Below, in pieces: positions 18,692 through 29,535 of a stretch of 64,000 nucleotides of DNA. Numbering within the stretch: position 1 is the first letter of the stretch; each line of letters begins with the position of its first letter. A program made the position numbers and the translations under genes. Source of the DNA: Saccharomycopsis phalli (lineage: Eukaryota; Ascomycota; Saccharomycetes; Ascoideales; Saccharomycopsidaceae); contig CP073219.1 of assembly GCA_020342235.1 (NCBI GenBank), forward strand, positions 1 through 64,000, read 5' to 3'. The notes beneath the pieces were generated by a model. That model was not told where the DNA came from, made no database searches, and worked only from the letters and a program-made list of their open reading frames with translations.

Positions 18692-19153
18692 GAATGGTTT
18701 ATCGGTTTTTATATTTGTTTTACTCTTTAAGTGGTAAATACATGACGTACATACTACGTATGTGACGAATAATCAAGATCGTTTCAAAATGGAATCATAG
18801 CTGACGTACATACTACGTATGTGCCGAATAATCCTGATTGATCAGAGAGCAACCATAACAAATAACTAGGATGCAAGATGAGGGGAAGAACAATAGGAAC
18901 AATAAGCAATCAACAATTAGTATTCAAGGGACAGGAGGTCCACTAAATCAGGGAGCAAATTTTTATATATTATTATACATATATTACGGCTGTAATTCGT
19001 GCATTGTGATTGACACAACACTGTTACCCACTGATACTTTTGCCAACAAACCACCAACAACCCACCAACAACCTAAAGTGGCCCCGTAAATTCGAGGTCC
19101 GTCAATAGCAAATATGCGGGATGAGGAGGAGAACAATAGGAACAATAAGCAAT
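18692..19153. other. No gene; two pairs of short direct repeats
   Basis: TGACGTACATACTACGTATG with GTG.CGAATAATC following occurs at 18743 and 18802, 59 bases apart, and contains an imperfect palindrome. A second pair, AGAACAATAGGAACAATAAG plus CAAT, occurs at about 18887 and 19130. Both pairs look like remains of LTR ends or target duplications of lost insertions. No coding gene is seen. Confidence 0.5.
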
Positions 19154-19805
19154 TGACGTCATACGAAGTATGATACAAGAAGATGGTCACGTGATAAGCG
19201 GAATAAGCAACATGGGAAGCATAGGCGCCGATCTATGATGATACGCAGTATGACTCCGCCACATCACAGTGGACACGTATATGTGAGAGATGCAGGTATA
19301 AAAGATAGTAGTTTAGACCTGAAGATCTTTAGTTCAAAATAAATATAGTATACGTTTGACGTACATTAGTGAAATGTACTTATCCTATCAGAGTTCTTGG
19401 TCTCGTAACCACGATTATTGATGATGTGGTTACAACCGGATGGAGCAGTATTACCCTACCTATAATACCTTATAAAAGGGATTTACTGCCTCCAAGTAAT
19501 TTAGTTCAGAATTTTATATCTATTGGAACAATGTATAATTGTTATAGTAGCTACTTATATTTCTGTGCTCCGAACCTACAATATTATTTATTTAATATTG
19601 TGGGCCGTATTTACGTATTAAGTTTTTCCTTATGATTGATTACAGTCCAAGGTTTTTTGTTAGTACATCAACGTTTGTAAGATAGCCCGGCACTATCAAT
19701 AATACCTCGTATCTTACTGAGCTCACTACTACTACTTATTATTTATTTATTTATTACTATTAGTGCAAGGTCCCCATCAGAGAAGAGACAACACTAAGTA
19801 CGTCA
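19154..19805 (+). mobile_element. LTR-B copy, interrupted by LTR-A
   Basis: TGACGTCATACG to AAGTACGTCA; pieces 19154-19356 and 19671-19805 join to a full LTR-B nearly identical to 11213-11544. The outer flanks do not form a target duplication (GCAAT against AGCTC). Confidence 0.88.
19357..19670 (+). mobile_element. Solo LTR-A inside LTR-B, target duplication ACGTT
   Basis: 314 bases, TGACGTACATT to TAGTACATCA. ACGTT stands at 19352-19356 and 19671-19675; the LTR-B copy at 11213 has the site only once. It is thus a clear, recent nested insertion with its empty site in the same window. Confidence 0.95.
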
Positions 19806-20184
19806 AGCTCGCTACTACTACTTATTATTTATTTATTAATACTAGTGCAAGGTCCCCATCAGAGACGAGACAACACTAAGTACGTCACCATCTCTCATAT
19901 ATACGTATCCACTATGTGATGGCGGAGTTATACTATGCATCGTCATAGATCGGCGTCCATGCTCCCCATGTTGTCCATTCCCTTATCACGTGATCATATT
20001 CTTGTATCATACTGGGTATGATGTCAACTACTATCTTTTTATACTCGTGCTTTCCACATATACATGTGAACTAGGTGGGGGCGGAGCCATGCCACGCGTA
20101 GCCATGAATCGACGTCAATTCTTCCTGTGTCACCTAGACCGCACGTCATGTGACCAACTGTTTATATCATACCGCGTATGATGT
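19806..20184. mobile_element. Pile of LTR-B fragments in alternating orientation
   Basis: 19806-19886 is a plus-strand 3' piece of LTR-B (GCTCGCTACTACTAC ... AAGTACGTCA). 19887-20023 is a minus-strand 5' piece (CATCTCTCATATATACG ... CATACTGGGTATGATGTCA). 20030-20184 is a more diverged minus-strand 5' piece ending CATACCGCGTATGATGTAA. Breakpoints between them are clean, suggesting recombination between LTR copies rather than separate insertions. Confidence 0.65.
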
Positions 20185-22340
20185 AAGCAGGTTCTATTGA
20201 GACCCCGATCGCTGTTACTATGAGTGTCGTCACCGCGATGCTGACTGTGACGATAATTGCAACGCAATATTCCCCTATCTTCGATCCTACTTTCGAAGGC
20301 GCTGTCAACAGATTTCTCGTGCTCGCTTCCAAATCTGGTGAAGCCCTGCACCATAGAGTTAACCGCTGGATACCTGAAGCTTTACTCCCAACCCTCCAAT
20401 CGTTGTGGGCCTTGCTTCTGGTCTATCGCCCTTGCGTCACAATCCAGCGTCTCACCTTTGTCCCACTGAACATCATTGCAGTATGGCACCTTCCATGGTA
20501 CCAATCACGGTACCAATCATTGATGCTAATCGTCACCACACTTTACAACCACTCCACCACTTTTTACACCTTGCCTACCTGCTTTGGAAATGTCTTGAGT
20601 TTCCGGGCTTCCAACCGCACACGCCAAAAAGTTATTAAGGTTGAACACTCGGTCATCCACTGTGTTTATGACGCCTCAGGTAACTCTTTTCAGCGCCCTA
20701 ATACCCATCAATTCCGGCCACCGAAACAACCACTTTCTGGGAACCAAGCACCACTATATCTTTTCCGTCGCTTGCTTTCGTGGCCCCGGTTATCTTGTTT
20801 CTCATCTGCACCTTTGCCGGAACCATATCGTTTACACCACTATACGTTCATTCTCCAACAAGATCTCGCTGATCGACTTCCTCAATGACATTGTCCCAGC
20901 GCTCCGCAAGAAACTGTTCCAATTTACACTGCTCCTCTCTGAACTCCGTGTCCGTAACAAGAAGAATCCCCGTTTTCTTCACCTTGAACACAACCTTACT
21001 CTTATCGACAATCACTCCGATCCTAAGGAATTCCTTCTTGGGTTTAACACTAAGACCACTGACTTATGTTACAGCCTTTATGATGATGTTCTACCATCGC
21101 AAAAAAATTGCTATTGACCTTCCTCTACGCGTCACATATAAAGCTTGCCGTACTTTAATTCAAGCCGTCCAATCTCACTATTTAGCGTTTCTCTCGATAC
21201 AAGAGGCTCTCACTTTGATTTTCCCTCTGATTCGTGGTCGAGACCACCTGTCATACTACCTCATTTCGCACTTTGCTAACACACCACTGTTTACAGAATC
21301 CCAAGAATATTGTGCCATGAAAACATGGAGGAAAGTGACGCTACTCCTATGTTTTTGCCTTATTTTCAGCGATTGAAAAAACGGGCTCCTAACCAGAACC
21401 TTTGCCAACGCTCCAAATCTCCCAAGACTCTTCTTAGTGATGTCTTTCTCATTCACCAGGTCCAACCACCCTGCATTAAAGCGCACGTGCATCTCGCTTT
21501 CGGACGGAGAACGCCTCTTCTCGATTCCCAACTCAGGAAGTCAAGTCTCTCTCATCAGTTCCAATCTTGTTAAGAAGCTACCACTCATCACCTTCATTGA
21601 TCCAGATGGACCAATATGCACATATAACATTGCTTTTGCTGCTCATAAGGTACCGCACATCACCACCACGATTCGTTTCCAGTTGCTAAATTCTGCTACT
21701 GCTTTCCATCAGGTTTTTTTATCACACTGAAGGATGGTATCCTCATCCTCAGACAAGACTTCATCTCCACCTGCCCCCTTGACCTCCCTTGTATGATGAA
21801 GATCTGTCGCCATTGACGCTCCTATTGCTGCCTATCAACCTGGCCCTCTGGCATTACCTGAGCACACTCCGTACTACTACAAATTTACCTTGATCGCTCC
21901 GATCTTGTCTCTCCAGTCACATCCTCTTATCCCATTGAACCTCGCACAGACTCGGGCTCTCCAGACCGAAATCGATCAGCTTCTTGAGAAAAGGTTTTAT
22001 TCACAAAACGGACCCTACCTAATGGTATGCGGTTCCGTTCTTTGTTTCAAAACCTCATTCTAATGCGCTTTGATTTGTGATTGATTACCGACCGCTCGAT
22101 ACCATAACTGAGAAACTTCCCACGACGGTTTACAAGTTTTTCCATTTGATAACCCATGTCCATGATTCTGTGTTTCCACACTTGATCTCTCTGCTACTCA
22201 CCGTAACATTTGCCTTCATCCTGAGACCGAACAGATTTGCCATCCCCAAGCCGTGTTTCAAACCCTTTCTTGCCGCCATCTTCACATCAGCTTCCAGAAA
22301 TGTCACTTTATGCAACAGACTGTTGAATGAGTAGGTCACA
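20185..22340 (+). mobile_element. Ty3/gypsy-like retrotransposon fossil
   Basis: Coding traces in plus orientation: a probable gag part (about 20220-21120), a retropepsin-like segment near 21530 (FSIPNSGSQVSLISSNLVKKL region), and near 21950 a reverse-transcriptase N-terminal segment (ALQTEIDQLLEKRF, then SQNGPYL), like the gypsy sequence before the RT core. Order gag, protease, RT fits the Ty3/gypsy family. RNase H and integrase are not seen. It is broken in many places (more than six). The diverged minus-strand LTR-B-like piece just left of it may or may not belong to it. It is old. Confidence 0.6.
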
Positions 22341-23900
22341 AATGTATTGCCGAGGGGGTCCGTAAAGGGTAATGCGCAGCCGATGTGGTAACAACCTTAG
22401 TGAACAGTCACAAAGTCTATACCAAGACCTACTTTAAGACCAACCGGTAAATGCCACCAGAAGACCCCGAACACTTTAGAGTTGTACTCGTCGACGTCGT
22501 AAAGGCCATCAACAACATGAGCCACCCGATCCTATTAAGAAAAATCAAGGCTGTCGGAGCTCTACTTGAAATGATCAGCTAGACTAGAGACTTCTTACAG
22601 AACAGGAGCAAATAGCTAAAATTCGATTGACGGTTGTAGATCAGCTTCTCCCTGTTACGTTCAGAGTCCCGCAAGACTCTCCCATATCCCCAATCCTATT
22701 CTTGATCTACACGCATGACCTTTACAACGGCATAAAGCCGAAAGGGGTCGCGGCCTTATGACTCATGGAGCACACACTTCAACTGTACTTAAAGTAATAC
22801 CGCCAATGGGGTCAAGAGAACTTCATTAGCCTCATCTATGGACCAAAACTTCAATACATTCGAATGTTTCTGAATAGAAGACATTTACTCAAATGTGAAT
22901 CTAGCCTCCAACTACCGGAAGGAGGGCGAAAATAGGACACATATGAAGTCACACTACTAGGCATCACCCTTGATTCAGAGCCCAGCTTCCAAAGCCATCT
23001 CAGTCATATCGTACGGAATCGAGGTGTTCTATAACAGCATGTCAAAAACCCAGTGTGCCCAGGTTGACGTAATCTAGCAGATCCGTATGGCATCTATATC
23101 TTCTATTATAGATAATTCATCTTCTTGTTACTATTCTAGCTATTTTCTGTCCTATTTATATTATTCTTTAAGATGCATTCAGTTATCCTTAACTTCTGAT
23201 GTCTGTACCGGTGATCTCCTTAATGTATGACCCCACTGTCCATCTCCTTAATTTATGAGATCCCCAATAGAACGATCTCCTTAATCTCTCAGATCTTCGA
23301 CATCTTCAACACAGGTCAGTGTAATATTCAACTCAATTCTAAGACTGTCATTATGTCTCCTTATTCCCACATCCACGCAATTATCTGCATTGAAAGTGGT
23401 ATTCCACCACCAAAGATCCTACTCCTTAGCAATAATGAAATCCATGAGATGGTTCATGAACACATCACGCCAAAACCCTGTCCGCGCAAGTTTATTTCAA
23501 ACTACCCAGATCGATGTAAGTACGAAAGACACAATTCCTAAGCGCTCTCTTATCCAGGAATTATTAAGGGCAACAGCCCCCATACCCCAGATATCAAAAC
23601 GTTTGATGCAGTCGACCGAATACTCTTCACCACCAATGCAGGAACTACAACGATCCTGAATTCAGGTGCTCAAGGGAATGGCCCAAGAAACGGTAATCAA
23701 ATAGTGGCAAGAAATGGTCACCTTTAACAGTGGCCCACTTCCAATCCACTATAGGCGCACACGCAAAATTAGCGCCATGTCGCTCAGAGTGCACCAAGAT
23801 AAGCACAAGCTCCTTTTTACGGAGGGTGAGATTGATATTTCACCGTATAATAAAAAAGGAATTTACCCATCCAGCACTAACGTGTAGAATCTTTCACCTA
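22341..23900 (+). mobile_element. Old LINE relic, interrupted by an LTR-D-like element
   Basis: Bases 22370-23060 translate in pieces to the LINE reverse transcriptase: VVLVDVVKAINNMSHPILL, then stop TAG at 22580-22582, TRDFLQNRS, the VPQ.SPISPIL region, and EVTLLGITLDSEPSF. After an interruption (23084-23385), 23395-23810 continues with the C-terminal region (RWFMNTS, EWQEMVTFNSGPLPIHYRR). At about 23820-23900 a 3'-UTR-like piece appears in reverse orientation (TTTACCCATCCAGCACTAACGTG against the end of ORF2). It is much more decayed than the copy at 15618, with many frameshifts and stops. Confidence 0.75.
23084..23385 (-). mobile_element. Diverged LTR-D-like solo LTR within LINE relic
   Basis: The minus strand contains the LTR-D pattern CATCTTAAAGAATAATATAAATAGG, AATAGTAACAAGAAG and AGATATAGATGCCAT. 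It is closer to the copy at 3395-3686 than to the young LTR-D copies. The left edge is near the word ATGGCATCTATATC; the right edge is uncertain. Confidence 0.5.
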
Positions 23901-26006
23901 AAATGGTTATACTCCACTAGCAAAAGACATTAAGTGATTCGAAATAAAGCAGTTCCATACCAGAGCCATCTCTGCTATACTACATTACATTTCTCGCATG
24001 AATTAAATTCAATAATACTGGAAACGTCAGTATATAGTTAATGATCAAGTTCCGCTTGAAATGCCATATTTTGGGAGCCGTGCAACATGTTCCGCAAAGG
24101 TTTCTGGAACCTACCAACTATAAGTATAAAGAAATTTTAGGTGTGAAATCTCAAGTACTTGTTGGTAGCATCGTTACTGTCGTTTCTCTATCCCTTTGTA
24201 TGAATTTATATATGAACTAATTTATTTTTTTATCCCATTGAACCGATTTTTGTTTCTAATTATGGAGTGCAAGTAATGATTCAAAATATCATATATTAGT
24301 CGTACAATTTTTCTTCCCCAGACCAAGCGTGCCTACCAGTGTTACCAAAAACGATAATCATTCATACACGAGCCGCATTGCAGTCACATTGCAGTCACAT
24401 TGCAGGTACAAAATAGGTCTGCTGATTTACCTTCCACAATCTTATATCTTCAAGAGAAGATAATCAGTAACTTTAACCATATTAAGGATCTTAAAAACTT
24501 TTCTGGGTTATATTCCAGAACTTGTCTAAACCAGGTAAACATGGGGCAGACACTTTGTTATACATTCCTCCGAATTGAATAGTGAAAGCTGGCATATCTC
24601 CCTCAGCAATATTGTGTCATTCCTTATTGTACTATGTGATACGCAGTGCATTTTCGCATGATATTTGGCACATGCGCTGGTATATTTCTGAAGAGCAATC
24701 TATCTTCAGAAATTATTAAATAATATCTAGTTGAAGCCTATAGGGAGAATATATTGCTACACGGAATTTTAATTTCGTTTTTTTAAGTTTAATATTGTTT
24801 AATTTGGTGTTAAATATTGTCTAGGATGTGAAATGTTTTCAATGGAATTTAGAGAACGTGGTCAAAAGCAAGGCGACTAGAATGATAAAAAATTTTAGTA
24901 TGTAAAAGTGAATCATACGTTACCCATTATTAAGGCCAGTACCTTGGTAGCTATCCTGATGAGCCGTGCATAGAAGAATATTAGTGTACTAGTATTTGTG
25001 CATGGTTATTTCCCTTCTTGTTTTTGTCTTAAACAACTTCTTATTTCGAGCAAAAGCAACGAGGCACGGGGTGTAGTACTAGGTGCGTGATGCTAATTAG
25101 AGACAAAAAATAACTCAACGCAATTCCACGCCAAATATGATGTGTAGCAAAAATAATGGAGTAAAGCCAGGTATTATTAGCATCATGTGTACGCTGGCTA
25201 TCTCCCTGTCACTAGATGTACAGTGGATAATGCACTTTGCTCAACAAATGACATATTTTGCCAAGACAATCTCATCTGTACTTGGCGGTATACAACGATG
25301 AAACGCCTCGTTTGTTCAGGGCTACTAACCTCGCATCAAAACAATGTCGGTAAGTACAAGATGAAATTCCGACATGAATTCTTGGTAGATTGTTGTAGGT
25401 TTTACAAGCACTGCTGAAACCCAAATATTGTTTGAGTTTTGGATACTTCCTCTGATGGTATATGTGTCTGATATATTATATTTCACAATGATTCATGTGT
25501 ACGAAAACACTGACAATGTTTGTTTCGGTCCCTCCTTGGGTTTGGCTCTAGAAAAATCTCGCCAACAGTCGTCGGATACCATTATATTGAGAGCTTATTA
25601 AGCAATTTAATATATATTTAACACATATATTATACTCATCATTTAATCTGTACTAGCACTTTTATTATTATCAGTAGCTTTATTACACACCTTGTACTAA
25701 TAAACGCCCCGCCTATAATATTTTATTTTAAGAATATACGGAAAAATTCTGTTTGGTTACATGATGGATGGGTGGATGGTAAATCCGACATTTTTCATGT
25801 CTTCACATGAAACGTTCTGTATGAATACAGGTATGGAATGCGTGCATTGATGCAGAAAATCAAATGAGGATAGATCCTATGAGGGGGATACTTTAAATTC
25901 TCTTAGCTATTTCAAGCATAAATAGCAGGTCATTTTCTGGTAACAAATTCGTATTTAAGAAAGACAAGTATCCACTACTATACTCAACTAAAGCTTGACT
26001 ATCAAA
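23901..26006. other. Long non-coding stretch between element debris and first transition-zone gene
   Basis: No gene is seen in 2.1 kb. The longest frames (for example 25187-25417) have no recognisable product and no neighbouring support. AT-rich with frequent ATTAT/TATATT runs. The final 90 bases (about 25915-26006) form the promoter and leader of the next gene, with a TATA-like CATAAATAGC at about 25918. Confidence 0.5.
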
Positions 26007-27353
26007 ATGAAAGTGAAGCAAATTTTTTCTGCCGCAATTTTTGCCAGCACTATGAATGCTGCGCCTACTCTAGATCAAATGCCTGTTGTTTTTACCTTGA
26101 AGTCAGATGTGATTGCTATCACCAAGAACCTCGTCACTTCCGGAAAAATTGACAGTTCTAGTCTTGGCCCAGCTTACAAACAGTTGCTTGACAATGCCAA
26201 TAAAGCGTTGAAACACCCGGTGGATACCGTTGTCAACAAGAGCTTGATACCAACCAACGGTACCGCACATGACTATTACAGTATTGCGCCATACTTTTGG
26301 CCAAATCCAAATACTGCTGATGGACTTCCTTACGTCCGCAAGGATGGTCATATCAACCCGTCCTCGAAGGACAACCGGACCGATTCTACTAGATTTGTAA
26401 GATTTGTCCAGGACATCGATGCTTTGACCCTTGCATACTATCTTAATGGTAAGAGCGAATACGCAGAATATGCTGCCAAGTTAATCAAGGCCTGGTTTTT
26501 GGACTCCGACACCTTGATGAACCCAAACTTGCGATTCGCTCAAGCTATTCCTGGCGTCGTTGAAGGAAGAGGTATTGGTATTCTTGATGGTCGTAACTTC
26601 AACTACATTACTGATGGAATTGGATTGATTTCTGGATCAGGCTTCCTCAGCGACAGCGACATTGATGGGCTTAAGAAGTGGTTCACCACTTACTTGACTT
26701 GGCTTCAAACCAGTAGTAACGGTAAAGATGAGGCTTCGCAAAAGAACAACCACGGCACTTGGTACATCGCTCAAGTTACTAACATTGCTCTTTTCTTGGG
26801 AGACCAGAGCACCGCCAAGACCTGGCTTGAATTTGCTAAGAATACCCGGTTACAACCTCAATTTACTGCGTCTGGTGAAGAGCCTTTTGAATTAGCCAGA
26901 ACCAGACCATTCCATTACTCGGTATTTAACCTTGTCCCAACTGTTCGCTTGGCTAATTATGGTAGCCAGGTCGGTGTTGACCTCTGGAAATGGAATCCTT
27001 TCAATACTGACAAGCCATTGATTGAGACCACTATTGGATTCCTTGCACCGTTTATCATTGATCCTTCGTCCTGGACAAGAAAAGACTTGTCTGGTGTTGA
27101 ATACGGAGCCCAGCAACCAGGGGATGGTCTTCCTGATGCACTTGCACGGGCTGTCAACTTCTATGGTACGCAAGATAGTGAATTATTGAAAGCATACCAG
27201 GCAGATTTTAAGAATGCATCGACTGCAAACTCTTTCCTTAAGTGGCCTTCACCTGACTTGGCTGATGGCTCAGATGCGAAAGTCTCAGGCACAGAATCTT
27301 CAAGTACCGAAGTCTCGTGTACTGATAGCAAAAGTTCCGACGATAAATGTTAG
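26007..27353 (+). CDS. Secreted alginate-lyase-superfamily protein
   Basis: 448 residues from the ATG at 26007; the frame is open four codons further up but without an ATG. The signal peptide is about 1-18 (VKQIFSAAIFASTMNAA). The body matches the alginate lyase (Pfam PF05426) all-alpha barrel: DYYSIAPYFWPNPN, LTLAYYLNGKSEYAEYAAKLIKAWF, MNPNLRFAQAIPG, GRGIGILD, NNHGTWY and RTRPFHYSVFNL. The motif NNHGTWY carries the Asn/His pair used by this fold for polyuronate cleavage. The C-terminal 30 residues are Ser/Asp/Cys-rich with no GPI signal. Fungal members of this family are secreted and their real substrates are mostly untested, so 'alginate' should not be taken literally. It stands alone, with over 2 kb of empty DNA upstream. 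Confidence 0.85.
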   Translation: MKVKQIFSAAIFASTMNAAPTLDQMPVVFTLKSDVIAITKNLVTSGKIDSSSLGPAYKQLLDNANKALKHPVDTVVNKSLIPTNGTAHDYYSIAPYFWPNPNTADGLPYVRKDGHINPSSKDNRTDSTRFVRFVQDIDALTLAYYLNGKSEYAEYAAKLIKAWFLDSDTLMNPNLRFAQAIPGVVEGRGIGILDGRNFNYITDGIGLISGSGFLSDSDIDGLKKWFTTYLTWLQTSSNGKDEASQKNNHGTWYIAQVTNIALFLGDQSTAKTWLEFAKNTRLQPQFTASGEEPFELARTRPFHYSVFNLVPTVRLANYGSQVGVDLWKWNPFNTDKPLIETTIGFLAPFIIDPSSWTRKDLSGVEYGAQQPGDGLPDALARAVNFYGTQDSELLKAYQADFKNASTANSFLKWPSPDLADGSDAKVSGTESSSTEVSCTDSKSSDDKC

Positions 27354-27939
27354 ACTGGTATAGATAAAGGGACAATTTTATAAGTAAATACAATTAGCAA
27401 TAGAATATAAAACATTTAGACTCATTATTAGCTTCATATGATAAACATGTCCTTGTGGTTTGAATGAATTATTCTCAAGTGAAACGTTCAACCATTAAGA
27501 TCAAACAAAAGAAGAGCATTGGTACAAGACAGAAGAAAGAGAATTACTCTAAACGAAATAAGGATAACTAGGAAGAGATAAAGGCAAATCATGATGCAGG
27601 TACTATTTTACACTTAGCTGTAGCCTGTGTAAATATAGCCCACATTCGTCCAAAAGAGGTTAATGACATTCCACAAGTCGCTCAGTGCGGGTAACAAAAA
27701 GTGGCGCTGGAATTCTTGCATACAAGTAAATCCAAAGGGTTAATTTTTAGTGCTCGCCTGCTGTTGCATGGTATAAAAAATGGCTGATAAATCTAGCATG
27801 CATGCCAAGGTGTTTCAGATCTGTGAATCTAAACCCACTACCAATAGAGTTTACCAAGATCTAGGATGTCACTCTGTAGAAGTCATAGTATGATATATAA
27901 TTCAAGGAAAATAGTGGTATGTAGAATCTTTTAACTAAA
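27354..27939. other. Intergenic, no gene seen
   Basis: 586 bases with short AT-rich frames only. A TATA-like GGTATAAAAAATGG is at about 27771, 170 bases before the next start codon. Confidence 0.5.
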
Positions 27940-29535
27940 ATGAACATTTCATTGTTGATAGTGCTTTTAGCTCTCTCGCAGGGGTTTCCAATTTCAGATG
28001 AATCCTCAATACTTAGACGCACTACTGATTCTAATACATTGCAAGCTGATTCAGATTTAAATACAGATTCAACATCTTTGAGTACTTCAAATACAGATAA
28101 TTCAAATACAGATAATTCAAATACCGATATTTCAAATACAGACATTTCAAATACAGACAACTCAAATACAGACAACTCATCGCCAAGCACAGATTCCCAG
28201 GATGATTCACTGTCATCATTTTTAAACCAAGTAACTAATATTTTACCCTTTGATCCGGTTTTTAGCTTTCTACTGAATGTTCTGACGGATATGAGAATCA
28301 AGAACTTTAAAATAACTTGGGATTTATTTGGTCTTCAGGCTGAAATAAATCTGCTACCGCAACAAATTGCCGATGCGCTATTAGTTGAACCTGACTATGA
28401 GTATGTGAATATCTATGACTGTAAAAGTATGACAGTCAATACTCTCAATGATATCAACTCTGCACCATACGGTTGCTGGTATGAGGCAGCAGTGACATAT
28501 ACCATTAACCTTGGAAACACGGCAAAGACCAACATATCGCAAACTCTTGGTGATCTTAATACATACAATAACCAATATAATGCCTACTTGAAGATTATGC
28601 AAGATTCGATATTTGCTGATTGGGGAAAGTGGTACTCCACAGACAAGGGCAGACTGTTCTACAGTTGCTCTAATCAGAACAAGAATAGCTGGCAGGTCCA
28701 GTCAATCGATAAATGTGAAGTTGGGTCTGCTACCTTCTTTAACCCTCATAACGACGTCACATATGGAAACCCGAACACTAATATAAAGAATGCATTTATT
28801 CCTGGCAATGAAATAAATGATGCTTGCACTTCGATGAGCAATTTCTGGAATATCACCATGGGTCCAGAAGATGTGGATTATATAACATACAAAACTTCTA
28901 TTCTAGGTAGTGGTCAGGGAAATGATCCGGCATTATACACACTTGAGAATACTACCGCGCCGAAGATCATGAATTTGATTCCTAATCCGATGGCAAACAT
29001 GACCGCTCAAAATGTGACTGATATTGCCAACTTGTTAACTTTTATTAATAATAATCTCTTTATCCAAGCTGGATGCGATCTCTTTGACTTGCTATCTCCT
29101 ATTCAAGTATTCTCTAGTGTGTCCGATTCGGTGACTTCTATCAAGATAGAAGGACAAAAAGAACTCGACATTGAGAAAAAAGAAAAGGAATTGATGATCT
29201 TGAGTATAGTCCTTGGAATAGTGGGGATCTTTAGTTGTGTTTTAGGCCCCGAAATGGCACTTGCGCTCGATGCCGCAGTAGCTGCTGCTGGTATCGCAGG
29301 CACATGGGCTATCGAAGGAAGTATATCTGCTGGTGATATTATATTGAACCTAGTGGGTGTGATCTCCGCTGGATTCCGGGGTGTAGCTAGTGGATTGAAA
29401 CTAGACGAAGTTGTGAACGGTTTCAGATTTGGCAGAACGTTGAGTTCGTATCTTGGCCTGATGAAACATTTTCCTCATTATACTGATGCCATGACGGCGT
29501 TGTTTGGACTAACGTATAGTCTGGTTAAGAAATAG
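27940..29535 (+). CDS. Secreted orphan protein with pentapeptide repeats and hydrophobic C-terminal region
   Basis: 531 residues; not recognised. Signal peptide about 1-16 (NISLLIVLLALSQGFP), then a dibasic Kex2-type site (LRR, residues 25-27). A Ser/Thr/Asn/Asp-rich region follows, with six SNTDN/SNTDI repeats (residues 50-79). The globular middle (about 95-400) has several Cys and Trp and many N-x-S/T sites. A short charged helix (ELDIEKKEKEL, 408-418) leads into a long Gly/Ala-rich hydrophobic stretch (about 419-475) and a helical tail ending SLVKK. The layout (signal, Kex2 site, glycosylated domain, buried hydrophobic segment) suggests a processed secreted or surface protein. The hydrophobic segment faintly recalls C-terminal parts of some secreted fungal chitinase-like proteins, too weak to assign a role. 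No neighbour explains its function. Confidence 0.8.
   Translation: MNISLLIVLLALSQGFPISDESSILRRTTDSNTLQADSDLNTDSTSLSTSNTDNSNTDNSNTDISNTDISNTDNSNTDNSSPSTDSQDDSLSSFLNQVTNILPFDPVFSFLLNVLTDMRIKNFKITWDLFGLQAEINLLPQQIADALLVEPDYEYVNIYDCKSMTVNTLNDINSAPYGCWYEAAVTYTINLGNTAKTNISQTLGDLNTYNNQYNAYLKIMQDSIFADWGKWYSTDKGRLFYSCSNQNKNSWQVQSIDKCEVGSATFFNPHNDVTYGNPNTNIKNAFIPGNEINDACTSMSNFWNITMGPEDVDYITYKTSILGSGQGNDPALYTLENTTAPKIMNLIPNPMANMTAQNVTDIANLLTFINNNLFIQAGCDLFDLLSPIQVFSSVSDSVTSIKIEGQKELDIEKKEKELMILSIVLGIVGIFSCVLGPEMALALDAAVAAAGIAGTWAIEGSISAGDIILNLVGVISAGFRGVASGLKLDEVVNGFRFGRTLSSYLGLMKHFPHYTDAMTALFGLTYSLVKK
28087..28176 (+). repeat. Coding minisatellite, six 15-base units
   Basis: Unit TCAAATACAGATAAT with third-position changes; encodes SNTDN or SNTDI in frame. 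A multiple of three keeps the frame when copy number changes. Confidence 0.9.

Noticed and set aside
20220-20888. 222-codon frame as a host gene
   Set aside because: It leads directly into protease- and RT-like segments of a Ty3/gypsy fossil and overlaps other broken frames; treated as part of that fossil.
25187-25417. 76-codon frame in the gene-poor stretch
   Set aside because: Cys/His-rich but irregular, without ATG context or related sequence; treated as chance.
27861-28301. 146-codon minus-strand frame with SVFELSVFE repeats
   Set aside because: It is the antisense shadow of the SNTDN coding minisatellite.
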